From Sipunculus nudus (Eukaryota > Annelida > Sipuncula > Golfingiida > Sipunculidae), in NCBI GenBank assembly GCA_026874595.1, contig CM049307.1, forward strand, positions 94,338,330-94,402,329: a stretch of 64,000 nt of DNA, read 5' to 3'. The notes beneath the pieces are model-generated. The model worked only from the letters and a program-made list of their open reading frames with translations. It had not been told where the DNA came from and searched no databases. Below, piece after piece: positions 47,501 through 59,500 of this stretch; the stretch's first letter is position 1, and the number at the start of each line of letters is the position of its first letter. The position numbers and the translations under genes were made by a program.

Positions 47501-50500
47501 TTTCGGAACACACGGGGGCTCTCTTACGTGAGCACCACGCGGTGATCTCGGGGTCTCGCTCCACTGCTACAGGGGCCCCGCTTCCGCCGGGTTCGGAGAA
47601 ACCTTGGTCCCCTGGTACCCTCTGGAATTCACGTGGGTACCGGGCTACCTGTTTCGATCGCTTGCTCCCTTTTCTGGATAACCCGGATATTCCGTCGGCT
47701 CCCATGCGCCTCGAGTCCGGCCTGGAACAGTCGTTTGCGGACGGAAAGTCTTTATTTCCGTCCTCTGTCAACCTTTCGGATCGTCACTTGTCGGATCTGG
47801 AGGGGCTCGGCCAGCAAGCGGCCAGCATGGTTAACGACTTACAGGCTGTCACTAGCTTGCTCGCCGTTTCTCCGGACTCGCTCACTCTCAACGACATCTG
47901 GCAGGCTTCTGCCCATACATGCGCTGAGTTAAATCAGGTCGTTTGGCGCCTGGTGGAAAATTGCATCTTATTACGCCGCACGGCTTGCATTCAGTCGTTA
48001 AAACACTTCAAGCCGGAGCTTACTCAGGTGGAGTTAACCAAACTTTATAGTCAACCTTTTACCAGTTCCCTGCTGTTTGGCAGCCACTTACGACCTCTCT
48101 TTGACCGCGCCTTAGAACGCTCTGATCGTCAGGCCCGCCTCTGCTCGGCCTCTCTTGCGCCTCGGCCCTCCTTCCGCGTTCCCCGCCCTCAGCCTCTGGT
48201 TACAGCTTCCGCTCCGCCTTGGCGCGCGCCTGCTACATCTTCTCGTCCTTCAGGCCGTTCCGGCCATTCTCAACCCTTTCGTGGTGGCTCCTCTAAACGA
48301 GGTTCGACCAAGAAATGACTCTATCGCTCTGGTCGGCGCTCGTCTCAGCGCCCATTTTCCCGCGTGGGCGGTATCACCTCACAGCGTTTAATTCTCAGCA
48401 CCGTCAAGTTTGGGTTCCGTCTTACGTTTTTGCACGCACCTCCCGTCACATTGCACCCGTTCTTCACTCCGCCTCCGCCCGATCCGGCAAAACGCCTCGC
48501 TTTGGAGGAGGCCATTCAATCGATGTTAGACAAACGGGCCATTTTCGAGGTTTCCCCTTCCACCGTGGGGTTTTACTCTCGCCTTTTTCTCGTTCCCAAA
48601 CCGCACGGCCGTTGGCGCCGATCATAGACCTGAAGCGCCTCAATTCGTTCATCCGTCCGCCCCCGTTTCGGATGTTCAATATCCATGCTGTGCTCCGCGT
48701 TGTTCGGCGGATGGATTGGGCGTTCAAGATAGACCTTACGGATGCCTATTTTCACGTTCCCATCCATCCCTCGTCTCAACCGTTTCTTCGCTTCGCGTAC
48801 CAGAACCGCGTTTATCAATTCCGGGCCCTTCCGTTCGGGATCAACGTGGCCCCCTGGATTTTTACCATGTTGGTTCACACGGTCACGAGTTATCTCCGTT
48901 CCCAGGGCATCTCTGTGCTCCCTCATCTGGACGATTGGCTGGTCCATGCGGCCGATCGCTCCCTCCTACTGTCGCATCGCTCCCGGTTTCTCGTCTTACT
49001 CCGGAACCTCGGCTTCCTGGTCAATGCGGAGAAGTCTCTTCTCTTCCCACCCAGTCCCTCCAATTTCTGGGTGTCACGCTCGATTTTGCGTCCGGCACAG
49101 CGTCGCTCCCGCGCGATTTTGCTCTCAAACTCCGCCGCCTGATTCGTTCATTTCACACGCAGCGCCGTGTCGACTCGCGCACAGCGGCCTCTCTCCGCGG
49201 TGCTCTCAACTGGGCCGCGTCCTTCATCCCGTTCGGCCGACTGTACCTCCGTCCGATTCAGTCTATCTTGCGCCGTCACGACCTTCTCCGGTTCACCTCG
49301 GTTCGTCCTACGGTCCTCCCGTTTCGAAACACCTGGCGGTCCCTTCGTCCCTGGTTGGACCTTTTCTTTTCTCCTGCGCGGCGTTCCTTTTTCCAGGGAT
49401 GTCGATTGCACCATCTATACCGATGTGTCTCTCCTCGGTTGGGGGGCCCATCTCGCCGATCTTCGCGCTTCCGGGATATGGTCCCTGCTCCATATCAATA
49501 TCCTCGAACTGCGTGCCGTCCGTCGCGCGATCTCCCACTGGTCTCCCCGCTTGTTCGGACGTCACACTCTCATCCGGACCGACAATACCACGGTTGTGGC
49601 CTATCTCAACAAGCAGGGCGGTACTCGGTCTCCCTCGCTCATGCAGGAGACTTACCTTTTGTTCGATCTATGCCTCTCTCTCAGGGCATCCGTTCGTGCA
49701 TCCCATCTTCCGGGCGTGTCGAACATCCTAGCGGACGCCCTTTCCCGTCATCCGGCGTCTCTTCCTTCCCCACCGCTCCTTCCGCTCCCGGTTATTCGGA
49801 GTGTTTTCGCTCGCCTGGGGCGGCCGGAATTCGATCTGTTCGATTTTCCATCCCCCCCCGTTCTCGTGCCTTCCGAGACGCGTCTACGTCACCCTCGCGA
49901 CCGTCTCCCCGACACGCCGCCGTCCGGGTGGTCTCACCGGTTTCTCTTTGCGTTTCCGGCGCCTCCGCTCATCCGCTGTGTCCTTCTCCGCTTGTCCCCC
50001 GCGGACCAGACTACCCTGCTTCTCATCCTTCTGTTTCATCCTGCGGCTCCATGGTTTCCTCTGTGGCGCTCGCTTCTGTCTCGCCCCCCGCTTATTCTAC
50101 CGCTCCGCTTCGCGCTCCCCTCGTTCCCTCGAGCGCGTCGCCCATTTCGGTCGTGCCCTCTATGCGATTGCGTGCTCTCATCGGACACCTCAAGGATCAG
50201 GGCATTTCAAGTCCAGCTGCTCTCCTTGCCTCGGCTCCCCGTCGCCGTTCTTCGGACCGCATCTACGACTCCCGGTGGCGTCTCTTCACAGAGTGGGTGT
50301 CTTCCCGCAGAATCTCCCCTTTAGATCCGTCGCTTGCGGCTGTTTTGGATTTTTTCGTGTATATACTCCAGGATAAACGTTTATCCTATCCCTCTCTGCG
50401 TGGCTATTGCGCCGCCCTGCTGTCGGTGCTCCATCCGCTGGGTCGCCATCGTGTCCTTCATCACCTGTTGGTGTCGGACTTTCTCAAGGGGGTTCATGCC

Positions 50501-53500
50501 CGTGCGTCTCGTCCCCGGTATGTTGCGCCTTCCTGGCGCCTGGATGTCGTCTTAAGTCACCTCCCGGAACCCCCTTATGAGCCGTTGCGTTCGGCCCATC
50601 TTCTCCATTTGTCTCGGAAAACGGTTTTCCTCCTTGCTCTTGCCTCGGCTGGTTGCAGTCTGAGCTTCATGCCCTCGTGGCTGATTCGAAATTCACGCAA
50701 ATTGCGGCCGACGGTTCGTTGGCCACCCTACATTTTCCGCCGGATTTTTATAGGAAAAATCAAAATTTCGATGACCCTCCGTCTGCTTTGCACGTTCCGG
50801 CCCTCCCTAACGGTCAGTACCGTTATGGGGCTACCAATTGCCCGGTTCGTGCGTTGCGTTATTATCTAAAGGCTACTCTTCCTTTACGGGGGGGGGGGGG
50901 GCGCAAGAAATTGTTTATTTCTACAAAAGTCACATCTTCCAATAAGGAGATTAGCCCTATCACAATTAGTTCGTGGCTCAAAGCTACTATCGTCGCCGCA
51001 TATGACTCTGCTTCTCAATCCACGTTGGACAAATTTCACATCAAGGCCCATGACATTCGGGCAATTTCGACTTCCTTGGCCCATTTCTCCGGGATTTCCC
51101 CCAATCAGTTGGTCAAGAAGGGATACTGGAAATCTCCATCTACATTCACACGCTTCTATCTGAAAGATGTTCAGCTCCAGGCTTCGGGCCTCTATTCCAT
51201 GGGCCCTGTGATAGCGTCTGGTGAGGTTCTCCAATTTTCCCAGCCATCTTCCTCTCCGTCGGTTCCGCCACCGACGTCGACTGCTGCTCCATCCCAGCAC
51301 TGAGATTCCTCGTTCCAGCGTTACAGGTAGGTGCTCCCTCCCCAAGGCATGTCTGTTTTTTTCTCATTAATACAGAAACAGCTCACAATTATGTTTACGT
51401 AATAAAACCCCCCCATTCCCTCCCTGTGAATGGTTGTTTTGTTAGTAAACTGTTGTGAGCTTTTCTGTATTACAAACATCGCTCCCTCCCAGTCCTCTTC
51501 CTTACGCCTTCGAAAATGTGGTTATGGGTAACGGAAGTGTGACCTAGATACACGGGAAGGAGGCGGGATGGGCGATAATAGGCCCAATAAGGGAAAATTT
51601 TCGGTTGGCTTACTCTGGCGTATAAACTTTAATAGAGAAAATTCTCATTAATACAGAAAAGCTCACAACAGTTTACTAACAAAACCACCATTCACAGGGA
51701 GGGAATGGGGGGGTTCTAGACATTGCCTGACAGTCAATGTGTACACAGCAGGAAGGCAAATGTCAGTCATTCTACTCTTTGAGAACCACTTAGCCGTACA
51801 GGTATCAAACCAATAAAGTGTACAGAAAAGTGTTTGCAGTAAATGAAATGCATTGCATGCACAGAATAAATTTTTTTTTTTTTTTAAATATTGATGTAAC
51901 TATTTGTTGCATTGTTTGTTGAAACAGGAATGCATCTGTATTCCTCATTCACAGTGTCTGTGGCTTTGAATAATCAAGCAGTTATCATATGTTGTTAAAG
52001 TTGTCATGTTTTGTTCTGTCATACTGTTCTCAAGACTCAGCCCCCAGGCCAAGGTCTTTATCGCCAGACGGAGTGATTGGCTTCTGGTCATTGGCGACAT
52101 GCAGTTGTAATATGAAAAATCTTTTCACATCAACAGTAGCTGAGAATACACAAATGAATTACACTCCTTACACCAAACCAATTTGGGGGCCAAAAGTTAA
52201 ATCATCAGTGACGCCAGACTGTTAATATACTTCTTTAAACATGTGCGAATGAAATTGAATTTCTTCATTAATGTGATATACAGTGACCACCTTAAAATAA
52301 CATGACTGCCAATGGAACCTTGATAAAGTGGTTGCATTTTCAAGCTAGGTCTGATGTAAACAGCAGAACAAAAGGAATCTGGACCATGAAAAGGTGGTCG
52401 TTATTTTGAGGTGGTCACTAAGCTAAGGTGGTCTATTGCCAAAGTTTTACTAGATAAATAAAAATGAAATGTTTTGTGTATTTTTTCTGTTTTCCAGGTA
52501 TATCACTGGACCTCCCAGTCTGAATGATGACACTAACATGGGTAAGATCCCGCGTGTGTTTGTGTGTGTTGATGCTGAAGGGGAGTTGGAGGAGTGTCAC
52601 TTGTTGGTCTATAAAGCCCTGGGAGCTGTTGTCTGCTTACTGGTTGAAGGTAAATCACACAAAACAATCACATATTCAGCAGAATCAGGCGAAAAAATGT
52701 ATCACAGTGATGAATTTTTTTTTAATCAGATACTTCAACATTGAAATCTTTTTTTTTTAATAAGAGAACAAAAATTGTGTGTAATGCATGGAATTGAGTA
52801 ACATACAAATATCTGCAGTTTAGAATCTCTCTTCTCCTTTGAAAGTTTTTATTGTTTTTAAATTCAGGTTGTAATTGTGCAATCTGGGGAAGCTTAAATG
52901 CATTTTACAGCAAGACATACATTGTAACTGGAAGAATGACTGTGTACTATGAGTTTTTTCCCCAGATGTTTTTGGTTAGGTCAAAAAAGGGAGTGCACGC
53001 CCCCCTGCGCCCCCCCCCCCCTAAATGTGCCTCTGATTTTTAGCGAACCTGTGAGCTTATGTGATGGTGCGGCGTCGTGTGTCGTGCGTCGTGCGTCTTC
53101 TGTACGTTAACCATAGCTATCTCAAAAATGGCAGAAGCTAGCATCACCAAATTTTTTGCAAATAATCAGTTATCCAAAAAACAATATCGGATTTTGTTTA
53201 TTTTTTCTCTAACTGCATTTTCTTAGATTTTATAGGGAAAAAGCTAAAAAAGCTTTAAAATTCTTCTTATCCGAATTGTCCAGCCAAATTGTCCAATATT
53301 TCACAGAAATGATCCCTGGAACAATCTCTCTCAAGTTTGTTTGAATGGTTACAGTTCGGAGATTTTTGGCTGAGTTACAGGAGGTTGAACTTTGTTAACT
53401 TTCCAAAAAAGCATATTAAAATTTAAATCTCAGAAATGGCTGGAGCTATCATCACCAAATTTTATGCCAATGTTGGTCACATAGGTCATGTCTGAAATTG

Positions 53501-56500
53501 TGGTATTGGTGGCACCACCTGCATCGGCCTTTTTTGTACGTGGTCATCAGTGCCTGTATCACACTGAGGGCTACAAAAAACTTCTTCTCTAAAACCATAT
53601 GGCCAAAATGTTTAATATCGCACAAAAATTATCCTAGGGTAGTGCTTTCTGAAGTTTGTTCAAATGGTCTCTTTTCAGTGACTTTTGGCTAAATTATGGG
53701 AAGCTGAATTTAGTCATATGCCATAACAGCCCATTTTAGCTCAGTGGCTACAAAGATCTTCTTCTCAAAAACCACTGGGCCAAATTTTTAAATCTCACAC
53801 ATTAATTATCCTCAGATGTTGATAATTCAAGTTTGTTCAATAGGTTTTTGTTCAGTGCTTTTTGGCTGATTACGGGAAGCTTAACTTAGCCAGTTTGCCG
53901 TGTCTTCCTATATGAGTTATAAACCTGCGAAACGTTTTTCGACTGATGCCACTGAAGCCAGTTTGTTAAATATTTTACAAGAATAATCCCATACAATAAT
54001 TCTTATAATAATTGTCATTAATGGTTTCACATGAATGATTTTTGGCTGAATTATGGAGATTGAATGGAGTCATTTTACCATATATGTTAGCTGTGTTATG
54101 CTGTTACATCTAGCCTGGCACCAGTTTATCAGGATCTATTACATCATGCCACTAGACATTTAGATTTTCAGGTTATCTTTGCATCAAGAAAGTTTTTTTA
54201 AAAGCTTTTAAAAAATTTCGATTTATGATTTAAGTTATTCATCATACCAGGCAATGTTACAGTCATGGATTTTCAGTTCTCTGTGGCTATATAAAGACAA
54301 CTGTACGTGAATTATAAATTATTGGTATCCGTACTCAACTTAATTCAAGAATTTGTCATCAATGAGATATATCTGTATTTTAATTTTGCATTCAGTATGC
54401 ATCCGTAATAATTTTACATATATTCGTGATTTCTTTTTTATAAAAAGTCAGCTGAAAAGCATTTTGTATTGGGAAAATAAATTTCAAAGTTATTTCAAGT
54501 AGGGACCACTTTTGTGTACAGGTGGCAGCACTTGGTTTACCATTGGCAGATTGCCAGTGCCTTGATGTTGGCCATTAGCCAAGATGATGTCAGCTCTATA
54601 AATAGTTTTGGCACAATGCCAGGATTGGAAGAAGTGCAGCCAGGTATAGGTCAAGAGTTCACTCAGTGCATTCTATTTATAGCTTTGGCAGACTGCTCAC
54701 TGCATCATATTTGGCACCAAAGTTCAGCCTGAAACTATTTATAGCTTTGGCAGACTGCCAACTGTGTCAGATTATTCAACAGGTCAAGAGTTCACTCAGT
54801 GCAGCCAGTTACAGGTCAAAAGTTCACTAAGTCTAGCCAAATGCAGGTCAAGAGTTCACTCAGTGCAGGAGCTTGAGGCAGCAATTTGTCAAAGGTCACT
54901 CGGGGGGGGGGGGGGGGGGGGGGGGGGGGCGCAACTGCCTTACTCACCTGAGCCTTGTCAGCCCAGTGCATCAAACTCTGGGGAAGTTTGATGTATTGGA
55001 CTGATTTTTTTACATGTCTATGCGTCTTTGATGGTATTCTCATTTACAAGACAGGTGGGGCCACCTACATTGACTTTTGCAGTGTATTTCTACAGAGGAA
55101 ATTGATACATCAGCCTAAAATTGGGCATGTTTATACATATCGAGTAGCTTTATAGTGTACAAGACTGGTGGTGCTACCTACAATAATTTTTGCACAGTGT
55201 ATGTTCCTGCTTATTCCACAGGAGGGGTTTGACATATCAGTCTGACATTGGGCATCTTTATTTATCTCTTTGTTGTATATAAGACTGGTGGTGCCAGCTA
55301 CAATCATTGTATCGGCCAAAACAGTTTATGTTTTCAGTCGGACGCCGACGCTGCCGCCATCGCCGCATAGGTTTCCGGAAAACTCCTCCTTAACCACTGT
55401 GCAGAATTTTTTAAAATTCAGAATTATGATCGGTCACATGTGAACTGCTGCGCCCTCATTTTTGGTTGACCTCTGCACCACCTTTTTTAGTTCCTCCATG
55501 CCCAGCGTCCATTTGTGGGTCTTGTTTCCACACATAAACCCACAAATCTCGGGAACCATTTGACCAATAAGGCTAAAGTTTTTGCACAAATGTAGCTCTT
55601 GGAAAGCTTTATAACATACACTAAAAATGGTGGCGCCACCTGCAACCATTTTTGCACAGCGTCCATCTGTTCATCTGCCTTGGGATAAAATCACTTATAT
55701 CTCGGCAGTGGTTTGACTCATCCACCTGAAATTTTGCAGGTTTATACATCCTTGACAGCTTTCTTGACTTTATGACAGGTGGCGCCACCTACATTCAATT
55801 TTACACTACAGACATCCAAGCTCATATCTCAGGAACCATTTGACCGATTGGGCAAAAATTTTGCATGTTTATAGATCTCACATATCTTGTAATCATACAC
55901 AAAATTGGTGGCGCCACCTGCAACCATTTTTGCACAGGGTCCGTCTGTTTGTCTGCTGTGGGCTAAAATCACTCATATCTCAGTAGTGGTTTGACTTATC
56001 TAAATTTTTGCATGTTTATACATTTTGGACAGCTTTCTGGATTTTGTGGTAGGTGGCACAACCTACATACACATTTCGGCTGCAGACATCCAGGCTATTA
56101 TGCAACACACACCTCACTCTATTTCCCCTTGCCACTCAATCCATGCTTCACTTCACCTTTCCCACTCTGATTTTGGTGGATACACGAAGTCACTTGTTGA
56201 CTACCCATATTCTAGTTTTTGTGTTGTGTGCACACATGCCAGAATTGCAGCAGTGATGTTTTTTGTTTCTTGTTCTAAGTGTTTAGTACTTGCATTGTTC
56301 ATATACATGTTACACATGTTCTTGAAAAGTAATGGTCCAGCATTGAAGCATTATACCTGGTGTAATCTCATTGTACAGGTTCGCATTAGGCCTGTAGGCC
56401 TTGTTACAAGGATACAAGAATCAAGATCATTTATATTCTTTCTTGTAACTCTATGTGAATCCTGCATGTCAGAGCCACCTATAATCACACTGACTTTTTG

Positions 56501-59500
56501 CCTCATTGATATACAATGAGCACTTTACTGAAAGGAACCTGTAACCATTGCACAAGTGATACTCTTTTACATATATGTGTAACTGTTTGTGGATATTTTA
56601 TTCATTGAGATTGCAGAATCTTGGTATGGTTTGTATCTCAAGAAACTCTTTTATGAAGTTAAGATTTCCATTTGTTATCTGGTTACAGGTAGCTATAATC
56701 TGGGTTTAGTTACAGGCCTCTAAATTCTGAGTTAACTTACATGCAGCTTTAATCTGAGTTAAGTTAAAGGCAGCTATAGTCTGAGTTTAGTTACAGGCAG
56801 CTATAATCTGTGTATAGTTACAAGCAGCTATAATCCGGGTTAAGTTAAAGGCAGCTATAATCTGTGTTAAGTTACAAGCAGCTATTAATTGAGTTTAGTT
56901 ACAAGCAGCTATAATCAGAGGTTAGTTACGGGCAGCTACAACCTGAGTTAAGTTACAGACAAATATAATCTGTTTAGTTACAGGCAGCTACAATCTGGGT
57001 TAAGTTAAAGGCAGCTATAATCTGAGTTGCATTACAGGAAGCTATAATCTGAGTTTTATTACAGGCAGCTACAATATGAGTTTTGACTACTTGCGGCGGC
57101 TAGACAGCTTCATGGGGCCCAAAATGAGTGCTTTAGCTTCAGAAATTGGTGAGCAATATTCAAAGCGACCGCCTTCTAGGTAAGAAATAATACATTAAGT
57201 GATATCTAATATCCATATAAATATATGCATATATGACAAGTTTTGATATTACATCATTAAACAGTGTTTAGATATTGTGTAAATAAACAGGGTTCAAAAA
57301 TGATATATAATAAGGGCCCTGCTTTGAAAGAGTGGTGCAAACCCGCAAAAAAATTAAATATGGCAACCAGAGCACAATCAGTAATTTTCTTTCGCACGTA
57401 ATATTTATAAGACAATATTTATAGAAACCTTTTCTTCATGTCCGTACACAACACCTACCGTAATGTTCATGTTTCCAGCTTTAAGCTCTACACTTCATGT
57501 TATCAAAAATCGTGACTTCTGTAGATTTTGATTTACTGTACCTAATTATCAATTGTTAGCTTAATTGTATATTGTCATTTCATAAGCCTTTTATGAAAGC
57601 TTTTTATATTTTTATATTTTTAGTTCAGCTGACTTTCAGTCATGCTGGGCTATAGCGATGGGTCTTTGTCCGGCGTCCTTCCGTCTGTCCGGCCGGCCGG
57701 CCAGCCATCCGTTAGCAGGGCACAAATCGTAACCGTAGGGGCTAGGGCCATGAACCCTATGCAGTCTTAGAGGTTCTAAAAAGATCTCCTTGCAAACCTG
57801 AAATTAGGTCACTGCGACCTATATTCTCGAAGTTATGGGGTGTGTTTGCACCCCCCAGAAATAATTCTTTTAGCCAAAATTTTCATCCCAAACCTTCCAT
57901 CTTTCAAATACAGCTCACCTACCAACAGGGGAAGAACCATAATTATTTTGAGGTCACAAGGTCAAAGGTCAAGGTCACAGAACCAACTTCTTTGAAAAGC
58001 CTGTGAATGCATTTTAAGCCAAACCTTTCATCCCAATTCTTTGATCTTTCACATATAGCTCACCTACTAAGTGGGAGAAGAATCCTAAAGATGTTGAGGT
58101 CACAAGGTCAAAGGTCAGGGTCACAGGATCCACTTCTTTGAAAAGGTTGTGGACACATTTCAAGCTAGACCTTTCATTCCAAACCTTTCAGCACTGATGT
58201 GGCTTCTCTGCCAACAGGGGAAAAGACCTGTCGATTTTGAGGTCAAAGGTCAAGTTCACAGCACCCTCTTCTTGCGTGGAGTCATTTATAGGCAAACTTT
58301 TCAATCTTTACTTTCTATCTGTCATATATGGCTTACCTACCAATAGGGGAAGAAGCCTATTGATATAGAGTACAAAAGGTCAAAGGTCAATGTCACAATA
58401 TTGTTCTAAATGCTTGTGAACATATTTCAAGTGAAACTGTTCAACCCAAACCTTCAGTCTTTCACATATGCCACATCTATGCATCACTCAATGTGATTCA
58501 AACTTCATATTTATGGGTCTTTTTGCATGAAGAAATAACTAATTGATTTTGAGGTCAGCTGGTCAGGAGGTTAAAGGTTGCAGGTCCAAGTTATTCACTC
58601 ATTGGTTTCCAAGTAATTACACCCAGCCAGATGTAATTGGTTAGTAGTTACCCATCATTTAGAAAGAATCCAGTTGATATGTGGGCAAAAGGCCAAGGTC
58701 ATAGGTCAGGTCAACTAATTTTGTAGACCATCTCAATTTTTCTTGTATATATAAGCTTGCACTCCAGCTGGTACATCTCACCGTGTGGCTGTACACTGTG
58801 AGTGGAGTGACACTGGTGACATATGACTCCCTTTTGTATCAGGCTATTAAGTGATAAGGCTGAGTGATAAGTACCTCGTTACTGCATAACAAAACACTGT
58901 TGTTGGAATACTTCAGCCAGGAATTAACACTATGAGAGTATAGTATTAAGGTTTAGCTACTGATTTATTAGATGATGGGAACATTTTGCAGTTTATTTTA
59001 TGGAAATATAGCAATAAACGTAGTTTCCTAGATATCTGAATATTTTTATATAAATCACCACATATAAAAACAAGTGTTTGTTCTCATGATATGTGGATGT
59101 GTACTTGATTAAGGATGGCTTTATTTTATTACAAGACTCTTAGTCATGCTTTCAGCATTTCTTTTCTTTCAGGTTTTGCAGTTTACCAACCCTGCTGTTC
59201 CCATTAAAAAGCAGAGTGATAATAAAAAATATTGGACCTACACTTTTACATTTGCATATCTATAAATCTTATATGAGCGCCTGAACATGCCTTTTGAATT
59301 GATTTGGACATTCATTACTGTAACATCATTTGGAGAATTTGCCCCAAGTTTGGTCTCTTATTGGAGGATGTGTGATATCAAATGTCAGACTTGTCAGAAA
59401 TCCATTTTGTCTGCCAGTTAGCTACCTTAGAAATCCTTTTTTCAGTGCAGTTTCAGTAATTTTCCTTCAATTTTTGGTCCGATTTAGAGAATGATTGTTA

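Larger units (their letters stand above)
46066..51715 (+). mobile_element. DIRS-type tyrosine-recombinase retrotransposon, copy B (decayed)
   Basis: A 5.65 kb GC-rich element lies in CCZ1 intron 7 in gene orientation. Order: left ITR, Cys-rich then basic ORF1, RT, RNase H, RPEFDLF spacer, tyrosine recombinase, internal complementary region, right ITR. The left end TTTTATTACG and right end GGGGGGGTT share TT, and the flanks are 'ccacacag' and 'ctagac'. No target duplication is seen, as expected for recombinase-mediated insertion. ORF1 is largely open, but RT-RNase H and recombinase frames are broken in several places. Confidence 0.93.
52650..57064 (+). other. CCZ1: CCZ1 intron 8
   Basis: A 4.4 kb repeat-rich intron: a C12 tract (53010-53021); degenerate ~300 bp repeats at 53060-54100 ('accaaattttttgcaaat', 'gtttgttcaaatggt'); a 'gtcaagagttcactcagtgc' array (54650-54870); a G28 tract (54902-54929); a ggtggcgccacct array (55020-56060); and the junction minisatellite (56684-57086). 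Confidence 0.65.

Noticed and set aside
48716-50869. A 717-codon frame in DIRS-B as one protein
   Set aside because: Only parts (49050-49370 and 50161-50650) are the genuine frame; the remainder is an off-frame reading of GC-rich RT and RNase H sequence.
56684-57064. CRISPR-like appearance of regular short repeats
   Set aside because: Units are contiguous without spacers, diverged, and lie in a eukaryotic intron.
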